A stretch of DNA of 7,842 bases from an uncultured cyanobacterium. GTDB taxonomy: Bacteria > Cyanobacteriota > Vampirovibrionia > Gastranaerophilales > Gastranaerophilaceae. The notes below the pieces were generated by a model that saw nothing but the letters and a program-made list of their open reading frames with translations, had not been told where the DNA came from and searched no databases. The position numbers and the translations under genes are program-made. Where the stretch lies: NCBI GenBank assembly GCA_945836835.1, contig CAMAML010000046.1, positions 1 to 7,842 on the forward strand, given 5' to 3'. Positions 1 through 6,458 of this stretch are shown here, in pieces; position 1 is the stretch's first letter; each line of letters starts with the position of its first letter.

Positions 1-81
1 GCAGAACTTGCAAAAAGTCTCGGAAGCAGCACAAGAGTTCATAAAGAAGTTGAAGCTAAAATTCTTCCTTCAGGCAGATAA
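1..81 (+). CDS. C-terminal fragment of an unidentified protein
   Basis: An open frame runs from the first base to a TAA at 79-81 and gives 26 residues, ending in the acidic/basic stretch KEVEAKILPSGR. The gene starts outside the window, so neither its length nor its function can be judged, and I do not recognise this tail. The codons look like ordinary coding sequence (several GAA, AAA and GTT codons with no internal stop). Its last 12 bases overlap the stop end of the convergent - strand gene at 70-564, so the two transcripts meet tail to tail with no room for a separate terminator between the stops. The short open frame could also be chance. Confidence 0.55.
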   Translation, partial: AELAKSLGSSTRVHKEVEAKILPSGR

Positions 82-564
82 ATTGTACCTTCCGTTAACC
101 TGATTTAATTCCGAGTCGCTGACTTTGGTTTGTGCCAAAAGTTGCTGTTGTTCCTGCTCAAGTTGTTGCTGTTGTTGTTGGGCTAGTTCGTACGGATTGT
201 AGTAGTTGTCGTAATAATCGTAACTTTGGCGGTCTCTGTTCAAAACGGTTGAAACTATCCCAAATCCCGCTGCTGCTCCTATTAGCCCTGCCGAGAGTTT
301 GCCCCAAAAATTATTAGGGAAAAGACTTCCTCCGCCGCAATGCCCGAAATTGCCCCGACCCCAAGAGTTGCAGCCCCAATTCCAACCGCCGTGACACCCG
401 TGACTTCCGTTTCTGAAACCTGCAATATAAGAGTCGATATGCATCCAACGAGGCGAACTCCACCCGTGCGGCCGACCTATGGTATAGCCAATTCTATCGG
501 CTTGTTTGTATTTTTCAAAGAATTGTGTTGATGACGGTCTCATCAAAATTCTGGGGATACCCAT
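70..564 (-). CDS. Small low-complexity Gly/His/Cys- and Gln-rich protein of unknown function
   Basis: I do not recognise this 164-residue protein. From the N-terminus it has a mixed region (about 1-50) with several Trp, Tyr and Arg; a Gly/Trp/His/Cys/Asn-rich block (about 52-80) with three cysteines (57, 65, 76) and histidines at 55, 58 and 75; a hydrophobic small-residue helix (about 88-107, with SAGLIGAAAG) that could be a membrane segment or glycine-zipper helix; a Tyr/Asp-rich patch (115-125); and a Gln-rich, possibly coiled-coil stretch (129-145). There is no N-terminal signal peptide. The start is supported by a Shine-Dalgarno sequence, GAGAAAGG on the - strand at 572-579, seven bases before the ATG. 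It is divergent from the fliI-type gene and overlaps the upstream + strand gene by 12 bases at its 3' end. The composition suggests a surface, structural or metal-binding protein, but that is a guess. Confidence 0.7.
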   Translation of the reverse strand: MGIPRILMRPSSTQFFEKYKQADRIGYTIGRPHGWSSPRWMHIDSYIAGFRNGSHGCHGGWNWGCNSWGRGNFGHCGGGSLFPNNFWGKLSAGLIGAAAGFGIVSTVLNRDRQSYDYYDNYYNPYELAQQQQQQLEQEQQQLLAQTKVSDSELNQVNGRYNLSA

Positions 565-671
565 AGTTATACCTTTCTCTTATTATTCTTATCTATATAA
601 AGTATATAATGTGTTAATAATTGCCTTTTAAAACCCTTTGTATTAATATAACTTAACAAAAGTTAAAATCT

Positions 672-699
672 TTGAAAAATCCTGATAATAAATTATAAT
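672..699 (+). promoter_or_regulatory. Probable sigma70-type promoter of the fliI-type gene
   Basis: TTGAAA at 672-677 and a perfect TATAAT at 694-699 are separated by 16 bases, close to the consensus for the main sigma factor. The ATG begins at 707, only seven bases after the -10 box, so transcription would be expected to start at or within a base or two of the start codon. The surrounding 565-706 region is very AT-rich, and a second TATAAT at 605-610 has no good -35 partner. Confidence 0.5.
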
Positions 700-706
700 T
701 TAAGGT

Positions 707-2059
707 ATGGAACTTAGCGAATTGGATACGACATATTTAGACGAATTAAAGGGTAAGGTCAGGGAAAAACTTGACCAAACCGAGCTGTACCGTTATAAGG
801 GGACGGTTTCAAAACTTTTGGGGTTGACGGTTGAGGTAAAACTTCCGGGGCTGAAAGTCGGGGATTTGTGTTATATCGAAACGAACACGGGTGAGAAAAA
901 GCCTGCGGAGGTTCAGGCGTTCAAGGGGGAAGTTGCACAGCTACTTTTGCTTTTGGACGGAAACGGAATAGGGCAGGGAAGTACGGTTGTAAGTACGGGA
1001 CGACCGATTACAATTCCCGTCGGGGATTTCCTTTTGGGAAGGCTGATTAACCCTATGGGCGAACCTATTGACGGAAAGCCGATGGATATTTCGGGTGCGA
1101 TGTGGCGTTCGATTGAGGGACCTCCTCCCGGACCGTTTGAGCGACCTATTATTACGGAGCAGTTTTCGACGGGCGTAAGGGCGATTGACGCTTGTATGAC
1201 AATGGGTTGCGGACAGCGTTTGGGGTTGTTTGCGGGGTCGGGTGTCGGAAAAAGTACCCTTTTGGGTATGATTGCACGAAATTCTGATGCTGACGTTAAC
1301 GTTGTTGCTCTAATCGGCGAACGCGGAAGAGAGGTAAAAGAATTTGTCGAGGACTCTTTGGGAGAAGAGGGCATGGCAAAGTCTGTGCTTGTGTGTTCGA
1401 CGGGCGACCAGCCGCCTCTAATCCGTCAAAAAGCCTTGTTGACGGCTACTGCCGTTTGCGAATACTTTAGAGATCAGGGTAAAAAAGTTTTTCTTATGAC
1501 GGATACGGTCACCCGTTGTGCGATGGCGGGGCGTGAAGTCGGATTGTCACTTGGTGAACCGCCGACGATGAAGGGGTATCCGCCGTCGATTTTTTCTTGG
1601 CTTCAAAAGGTTTTGGAGCGTGCGGGAAACAGCCCGAAAGGTTCGGTTACGGCACTTTATACCGTGTTAATGGAAGGGGACGACATTTCCGACCCGATTG
1701 TCGACATCGTAAGAGGGATTGTTGACGGGCATATTTTCTTGTCAAGAAAGGTTGCGGAAAGTAACCACTACCCGGCGATTGACGTTTTGGGAAGTATTTC
1801 AAGGTTGATGTCCGCTATTGCTACTCCGGAGCATAAGGAGGCTGCCGCAAAGATGCGTAAGATACTTGCTATGTACAGGGAAAATAAGGACTTGATTGAT
1901 GTCGGGATGTATCAGCCCGGCTCTAACCCGAAACTCGATATAGCCATCGAGATGATGCCACAGGTTAACGCTTTCCTTCAACAGAGAACGTCCGACAGTG
2001 TTACGATGGAAACCACCATCCAAACTCTTGTCGATATGATGAGCGGGGTAGATATTTAA
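707..2059 (+). CDS. fliI: FliI/SctN-family flagellar or type III export ATPase
   Basis: This 450-residue protein has the full length and architecture of FliI, the ATPase that docks and unfolds substrates at the cytoplasmic face of the flagellar or type III export gate. An N-terminal beta-barrel domain (about 25-100) is followed by the RecA-like core. Visible motifs are Walker A AGSGVGKST (176-184, Lys182), GERGREV (204-210, with Glu205 at the position of the catalytic Glu), Walker B VFLMTD (261-266), GEPPTMKGYPPS (283-294) and SRKVAESNHYPAID (346-359). The C-terminal helical region ends with PGSNPKLDIAIEMMP. Odd points: Walker B and the following helix read TDTVTRCAMAGRE where FliI usually has MDS/MDT, TRFA and AQRE, and WLQKVLERAG replaces the usual LPKLLERAG. 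No FliH, FliJ or other flagellar gene lies nearby. SctN of a secretion system is the alternative. ATG follows TTAAGGT directly, so no well-spaced ribosome binding site is present. Confidence 0.9.
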   Translation: MELSELDTTYLDELKGKVREKLDQTELYRYKGTVSKLLGLTVEVKLPGLKVGDLCYIETNTGEKKPAEVQAFKGEVAQLLLLLDGNGIGQGSTVVSTGRPITIPVGDFLLGRLINPMGEPIDGKPMDISGAMWRSIEGPPPGPFERPIITEQFSTGVRAIDACMTMGCGQRLGLFAGSGVGKSTLLGMIARNSDADVNVVALIGERGREVKEFVEDSLGEEGMAKSVLVCSTGDQPPLIRQKALLTATAVCEYFRDQGKKVFLMTDTVTRCAMAGREVGLSLGEPPTMKGYPPSIFSWLQKVLERAGNSPKGSVTALYTVLMEGDDISDPIVDIVRGIVDGHIFLSRKVAESNHYPAIDVLGSISRLMSAIATPEHKEAAAKMRKILAMYRENKDLIDVGMYQPGSNPKLDIAIEMMPQVNAFLQQRTSDSVTMETTIQTLVDMMSGVDI

Positions 2060-2111
2060 TTTGTTGATTTTTGTGATAAAGTGGTTATGTAGCAGTGATT
2101 AGGGATAATTA

Positions 2112-2969
2112 GTGATGATTGAATTTTTGAAAGTTTTTTGGTCAAAGTGTACGAGTGCGTTGAAGTTGATAAATTTCCACCTGTTTTTTGAGATTTTTAT
2201 GAACATTTTTGTGCTTGCGATAATCTTCAAGTTTTTAAACGTGTTTGAAAAATCCGTTCTTGACAGGATTTCGACCGAAGACAAAAAATCTCAGATGATA
2301 AGAATTATCCCGCCGATTTTCAGGGTAATAAAACTGGTTGTCGTATTTATTGCGATAGCGGGCTTTTTGCAAACTCACGGATACTCTGTTTCTTCCCTTA
2401 TTGCAGGGTTTGGGATTACGGGTTTGGCGGTCGGTTTAGCCGCTAACGCCACTTTGTCAAACGTTTTCGGTACTATTGCGATTATTTCGGATAAATCCTT
2501 TAAACTCGGGGATTACATAAAGATAAAAAACTTTGAGGGAATTGTCGAGGATATTAATATGCGTTCAACCAAAATCCGAACGCTTGACAACGCTCTCACG
2601 ATTATCCCGAACAGCGAGATTGCAAACACCGAGATAGTGAATATTTCCGCCGCACACAGAAAACGACTTTTCGAAACAATAGGAGTTACTTATGACACAA
2701 GCGACGAAAAACTTCAGCGGGCAGTAAAAATTTTGGAAGAAATACTTGAAAACATGCCCGAAGTCGGTAAGGATTATATAGTCAACCTTAACGCACTTGC
2801 CGACAGTGCCATTGAAATACGGGTTCACGCCTATGTTAAGACGAAAGTTTTTGCAACTTTTTTGAAGATTAAGGAAAGGTTTTTGCTGGAAGTGATAAAA
2901 CGGTTCAGGGAAGAAAATATTGAGTTTGCGTTCCCTTCTCAGACGGTTTATCTTGCAAAAAACGATTAG
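2112..2969 (+). CDS. mscS: MscS-family small-conductance mechanosensitive channel
   Basis: At 285 residues this has the same size as E. coli MscS, a homoheptameric inner-membrane channel that opens under membrane tension to release solutes after hypo-osmotic shock. Hydrophobic segments lie at about 22-42 and 68-88, followed by the pore helix TM3 with AGFGITGLAVGLAANATLSN (98-117), rich in Gly and Ala as the family requires. Asn112 sits where many homologues have Gln. The beta domain (KLGDYIKIKNFEGIVEDI) and alpha/beta vestibule follow, ending in the typical FAFPSQTVYL (272-281). The start is GTG 2112 or ATG 2115, both downstream of AGGG at 2101-2104; the frame has a stop at 2106-2108, so it cannot extend further. 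A weak promoter (TTGATT 2064, TATGTA 2086) may sit in the 52-base gap after fliI. rlmH follows after one base, so the two are probably co-transcribed. Confidence 0.92.
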   Translation: MMIEFLKVFWSKCTSALKLINFHLFFEIFMNIFVLAIIFKFLNVFEKSVLDRISTEDKKSQMIRIIPPIFRVIKLVVVFIAIAGFLQTHGYSVSSLIAGFGITGLAVGLAANATLSNVFGTIAIISDKSFKLGDYIKIKNFEGIVEDINMRSTKIRTLDNALTIIPNSEIANTEIVNISAAHRKRLFETIGVTYDTSDEKLQRAVKILEEILENMPEVGKDYIVNLNALADSAIEIRVHAYVKTKVFATFLKIKERFLLEVIKRFREENIEFAFPSQTVYLAKND

Positions 2970-2970
2970 T

Positions 2971-3441
2971 ATGAAGATTAAGATTATAGCTTTGGGAAAA
3001 ATCAAGGAAAAATATCTCCAATCGGGGATTGACGAGTTCTTAAAACGTCTGACGCCTTATGCGTCGGTCGAGATTGTCGAGCTTTCGCCGATAGAGATTC
3101 GGGACGCAAACCTCGTCGAAAAAGTGCTTGATGAAGAGGGGGAAAAGATTTTGAGCCGAATAAACCCGACCTCGTTTGTGATAACGCTTGAGATAGAGGG
3201 GAAACAGTTTTCATCGGAAGATTTTGCCAAGAAAATAGAAAACCTCACAAACGACGGTGTCGGGGAGGTTGTTTTTGTAATCGGCTCTTCGTTCGGGATT
3301 TCCAAGAAGGTTTCGGCGCGGGCAAATTTGAAGATGAGCTTGTCCAAGATGACATTTTTGCACCGCTTTGCACGACTAATCTTAATCGAACAAATCTACC
3401 GTGCTTTTAAAATTATCAAAGGCGAAGCGTATCATAAATAA
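2971..3441 (+). CDS. rlmH: 23S rRNA pseudouridine-1915 N3-methyltransferase RlmH
   Basis: RlmH is a SPOUT-class methyltransferase that uses S-adenosylmethionine to methylate pseudouridine 1915 in helix 69 of 23S rRNA on assembled 70S ribosomes. The 156-residue product matches the usual length (about 155-159). It begins MKIKIIALGKIKEKY, holds the SAM-loop region FVIGSSFGIS (102-111) and ends with YRAFKIIKGEAYHK, very like Firmicutes RlmH. Two positions stand out: the SAM loop reads IGSSFG where most homologues have IGGxxG, and MTFLH (127-131) replaces the usual TFPH. The frame is open upstream to 2920, but that part overlaps the end of mscS and has no family resemblance, so ATG 2971, one base after the mscS stop, is chosen. 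Expression probably depends on translational coupling with mscS. Confidence 0.95.
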   Translation: MKIKIIALGKIKEKYLQSGIDEFLKRLTPYASVEIVELSPIEIRDANLVEKVLDEEGEKILSRINPTSFVITLEIEGKQFSSEDFAKKIENLTNDGVGEVVFVIGSSFGISKKVSARANLKMSLSKMTFLHRFARLILIEQIYRAFKIIKGEAYHK

Positions 3442-3499
3442 TTTTAGTAAATAAACTTTACAATTTTTGTTGCGGGTACAAGTCAGTGCATGTTTGTTA

Positions 3500-3505
3500 T
3501 ATAAT
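3500..3505 (+). promoter_or_regulatory. Probable -10 box of mgtE
   Basis: A perfect TATAAT lies in the 73-base gap between rlmH and mgtE, nine bases before the ATG at 3515. No convincing -35 box is present at 16-18 bases; TACAAG at 3478-3483 is the nearest candidate. The transcript would begin about three bases before the start codon, leaving no room for a Shine-Dalgarno site or an M-box type magnesium riboswitch. Confidence 0.4.
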
Positions 3506-3514
3506 CGGTTTGTT

Positions 3515-4879
3515 ATGAATACTCAGAACATCGTAGAAAGAATACGCGAAATAATCAACGACGAAACCGTCGAACAGCTCAAAGAGGAATTGGCGAGCTA
3601 TCACGAAGCGGATTTGGCGGATATTTTTGTTGAGCTTAAACCCGAAGAAAGACTCATCTGTTTCAAGCTCCTTGATGTCGACAAAGCCGCCGATATGATG
3701 GAGTTTTTGTCCCCGCAACTGCAGGTCGAATTGCTCGGTGATATTGACGAAGAGCTTGCCTCAAGCATTTTGACCAAGCTCCCTCACGACGCGGCGGCTG
3801 ACGTTTTGGGCGATATGGAAGAGGATGAGAGTGAAACCTATCTTGACAAATTACCGCAAAAATTTTCCGACGAGGTTCGTGAACTCTTGACCTACAACGA
3901 AAACACCGCCGGTGGTATTATGAACCCCGTTGTGCTTACCGTTAACTCCGATATGAGCGTAAAGGATGTTTTGAACCATATTCGCTCCCGTGCCGAAGAA
4001 GACAATATGGAACTTTACTATGTCTATGTGGTCGACAAGCAAAACCACCTCTTAGGCGTTGTGTCGTTAAGAAAACTCTTGACCTCCCCAATTAATCAGA
4101 AGGTCGAAGATATAATGATTTCCGATATCGTAAGACTTCACGTCGACGATTACAGCGACTTTATCATAGACGAGTTTATGAAGTACCAGTATAATGCACT
4201 GCCCGTCGTCGATTTGTACAACCGGCTGAAAGGGATGATTACGTGGGACGACGTTCACGATTTGTTTGAAGAAGAAACGACCGAAGAAATCTACCAATCT
4301 TCGGGTATTTCGACGGAAATCGTTGACGAGGACGAAATCCTTTCAGGAAACATCTTAAACGCAATAACCGCACGTACTCCGTGGTTGTTTATAACTTTAT
4401 TGGGCGAATTTATTGCGGTGCATGTCGCTCACCATTTCGATCATACTTTTTCGATGTTGCCGATAGTGGCAACCTTTATGCCGCTTTTGGCAGGATTAGG
4501 CGGAAACATCGGAACGCAAAGTATTACTCTTATGGTTCGCGGGCTGTCGACGGGGCAGGTTACCATGAGTTCGGCGTTTCACCATATTTTCAGAGAGTTT
4601 TTCGTCGGGCTTGCAATCGGCGTGCTGTTTGGCGGGCTTGTCATGCTTGCAACTTGGGGCTGGCAGCATAACATAGGGTTAGGGCTTGTGGTCGGAACGG
4701 CAATGGCTGTTAATATGACCATGGCAACGATTATCGGTTCGTTCACCCCGTTTGCCCTGAAAGTACTTAAGGTTGATCCTGCCGTCGCATCGGGCCCCGT
4801 AATCGCTACAACCATTGACGTTGTCGGATTGGCAGTGTATTTTTCACTTGTCACATTTTATCTTGTACACGTTTTGTAG
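3515..4879 (+). CDS. mgtE: MgtE-type magnesium channel/transporter
   Basis: This is a 454-residue MgtE, a homodimeric inner-membrane Mg2+ channel gated by Mg2+ binding to its cytosolic domains. An acidic, helical MgtE_N domain (about 25-130, with the repeats ELLGDIDEE and ADVLGDMEEDE) is followed by two CBS domains (about 137-195 and 200-258), an acidic connecting helix (EETTEEIYQSSG) and five membrane segments from about 288 to the end. The pore signatures MPLLAGLGGNIGTQS (322-336) and DPAVASGPVIATTIDVVG (421-438) are intact, and Asp435 matches the pore Asp that coordinates Mg2+ in Thermus MgtE. The frame opens earlier at TTG 3467, but those 16 residues overlap the -10 box and are atypical, so ATG 3515 is preferred. 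No Shine-Dalgarno sequence precedes it. It is likely transcribed alone. Confidence 0.95.
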   Translation: MNTQNIVERIREIINDETVEQLKEELASYHEADLADIFVELKPEERLICFKLLDVDKAADMMEFLSPQLQVELLGDIDEELASSILTKLPHDAAADVLGDMEEDESETYLDKLPQKFSDEVRELLTYNENTAGGIMNPVVLTVNSDMSVKDVLNHIRSRAEEDNMELYYVYVVDKQNHLLGVVSLRKLLTSPINQKVEDIMISDIVRLHVDDYSDFIIDEFMKYQYNALPVVDLYNRLKGMITWDDVHDLFEEETTEEIYQSSGISTEIVDEDEILSGNILNAITARTPWLFITLLGEFIAVHVAHHFDHTFSMLPIVATFMPLLAGLGGNIGTQSITLMVRGLSTGQVTMSSAFHHIFREFFVGLAIGVLFGGLVMLATWGWQHNIGLGLVVGTAMAVNMTMATIIGSFTPFALKVLKVDPAVASGPVIATTIDVVGLAVYFSLVTFYLVHVL

Positions 4880-4977
4880 GATACGGTTTTGTAAATTTTG
4901 TGTTAAAAACTTTATAAATACGAGAAATTAGGTTATTATTATATCGGATAGCCGAAAAAATTAAACAGAGAGAGAAA

Positions 4978-6339
4978 ATGGCAATATACAGACAAACAGG
5001 AAACCGAAAGTTCGGGAAAGTTACCCAAAGACAGGACAAAAGTAAGAAATATTTGAACAGTATAAAACAAAAACAGCAGGCACAGGCAAAGTTTGTCAGG
5101 ATGTTTGTTGTGTTTATAATCTTTGTAGTTGCGTTAACCGCCTCAATATTCTACGTCGGGATGAACACCGATTTTTGCGAAAAGAGTTTTGGTAAAAACT
5201 CGCCGATAACAGAGTTTTTCAACAAGCTTTCGGACGGAAACGCTCATCATTCAAACGATTTTGCGATGCCGTTTGGGCATAAACGTAAGAACATTCTTTT
5301 GCTTGGTGTTGATGCAAGCAATAACGACAACGATTTGTGGTCGGGAACAAGAACGGACACAATTATTCTGGTTAATATTGACCCTAAAACAAAATCCGTC
5401 ACGGGGCTTTCAATCCCTCGGGACAGCAAGGTTTATCTGCCGAACGGTCATGGTATACAGAAGATTAACGCCGCTCACGCAATCGGCGGAGTGGAGATGA
5501 CGATTAAGACGGTCGAAAACACCTTGGGTGTTAAGATTGACCGATACATTATGGTTCACGACAACGCCGTAAAGAGCATCGTAGAAGCTCTCGGCGGGGT
5601 AGATGTTTACGTCGAAAAAAATATGCGTTATCACGATTATGCGGGGAATTTGCATATCGATTTGACTAAAGGTTATCACCACCTTAGCCCGGCCGAGGCG
5701 GTAGGGTATTTGAGATTTCGGCACGACGCTCTGGGCGACATCGGCAGAACCCACAGGCAACAGTGGTTCTTGAGAGGGGTTCTAAACGATCTTAAAAAGC
5801 CCGAAACGGTCGCTAAAATTCCTGAAATAGTTTCCGTTGCAAGAAAATATATTAAAACGGATATGTCCTTGTACGAGCTTTCCCGCTTTGCGATGATGAC
5901 TAAAGGCTTGGATATGGACAAAATCGAGATAGCAACCCTTCCCGGGGGCCCTAACAAACACGGCAGTACGAGCTACTGGATTTTAGACGCCGATAAAGCT
6001 CAGGAAGTCGTGAACAGACTTGTTTACAGAAGGACTGTTCCCGAAGAAGAAATAGGAGATGTAACCGCTTCCGTCGTCTATTCTACGGAAAAATCAGCGG
6101 AAGCTCAAGGACTGATTTCTCAGCTTAAAGCCTCGGGGATAAACGTATCTTGCCAAACGACTATTTCAAGGACGCATTCCCAATTTGTCGCACACTCAAA
6201 CAAGATTACAAACTCGTATTTTAACAAACTCAAAGAAACAAATCCGATGATTTCGGGTTATCAGTTTGTGTACGAGCCGACGATGTACCCTTGCGGAGCA
6301 ACCGATTTCAGCATAGTTGTTGCAGGAAACAATAAGTAA
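4978..6339 (+). CDS. LytR-CpsA-Psr (LCP) family glycopolymer-peptidoglycan transferase with LytR_C domain
   Basis: LCP proteins transfer undecaprenyl-pyrophosphate-linked glycopolymers (teichoic acid, capsule or other secondary wall polymers) onto peptidoglycan on the outer face of the membrane. The 453-residue product has a basic, Gln/Lys-rich cytoplasmic start (1-40), one membrane anchor (about 41-60), a linker, and the LCP domain from KNILLLGVDAS (104). Catalytic and lipid-phosphate-binding landmarks are present: GTRTDT (Arg125, Asp127), LSIPRDS (Arg148, Asp149), KINAAHA (162-168), YLRFRHD (244-250) and GDIGRTHRQQ (253-262). A C-terminal LytR_C-like domain follows (about 363-450). The start has the purine-rich site GAGAGAGA (4968-4975) just before ATG 4978. 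The 98-base gap after mgtE contains AT-rich -10-like boxes (TATAAA 4913, TATTAT 4937), so it may have its own promoter. The polymer it transfers cannot be told from this window. Confidence 0.93.
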   Translation: MAIYRQTGNRKFGKVTQRQDKSKKYLNSIKQKQQAQAKFVRMFVVFIIFVVALTASIFYVGMNTDFCEKSFGKNSPITEFFNKLSDGNAHHSNDFAMPFGHKRKNILLLGVDASNNDNDLWSGTRTDTIILVNIDPKTKSVTGLSIPRDSKVYLPNGHGIQKINAAHAIGGVEMTIKTVENTLGVKIDRYIMVHDNAVKSIVEALGGVDVYVEKNMRYHDYAGNLHIDLTKGYHHLSPAEAVGYLRFRHDALGDIGRTHRQQWFLRGVLNDLKKPETVAKIPEIVSVARKYIKTDMSLYELSRFAMMTKGLDMDKIEIATLPGGPNKHGSTSYWILDADKAQEVVNRLVYRRTVPEEEIGDVTASVVYSTEKSAEAQGLISQLKASGINVSCQTTISRTHSQFVAHSNKITNSYFNKLKETNPMISGYQFVYEPTMYPCGATDFSIVVAGNNK

Positions 6340-6424
6340 TGGGTTGTTTTTACCTCAGAGCGAAGTCCGACGAAGTATTAATAATTGTAAATCGGCGGTA
6401 GATATTTTTTCTCGTTTGAAGTAT

Positions 6425-6430
6425 TATAAT
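6425..6430 (+). promoter_or_regulatory. Probable -10 box of the DUF2229 gene
   Basis: A perfect TATAAT lies 28 bases before the ATG at 6459. It overlaps an in-frame upstream ATG at 6429, which argues that the upstream ATG is not used. No clear -35 box is present. The inferred transcript would carry the Shine-Dalgarno sequence AGGGAG at 6447-6452. Confidence 0.4.
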
Positions 6431-6458
6431 GGTAGTAAACAACCTTAGGGAGAAATTC

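Noticed and set aside
132..317. 61-codon + strand frame and a trinucleotide TTG/CTG run
   Set aside because: It is antisense to the Gln-rich coding stretch of the small - strand gene; the run is explained by Gln codons.
913..1374. 153-codon open frame on the - strand inside the fliI-type gene
   Set aside because: It lies wholly antisense to a well-conserved ATPase gene; its Pro/Ser/Ile-rich product looks like a shadow of the Gly-rich coding strand and resembles no family.
4944..4955. TCGG-ATAG-CCGA hairpin upstream of the LCP gene
   Set aside because: It has only four base pairs and is followed by A residues on the + strand, so it is neither a convincing terminator nor an operator.
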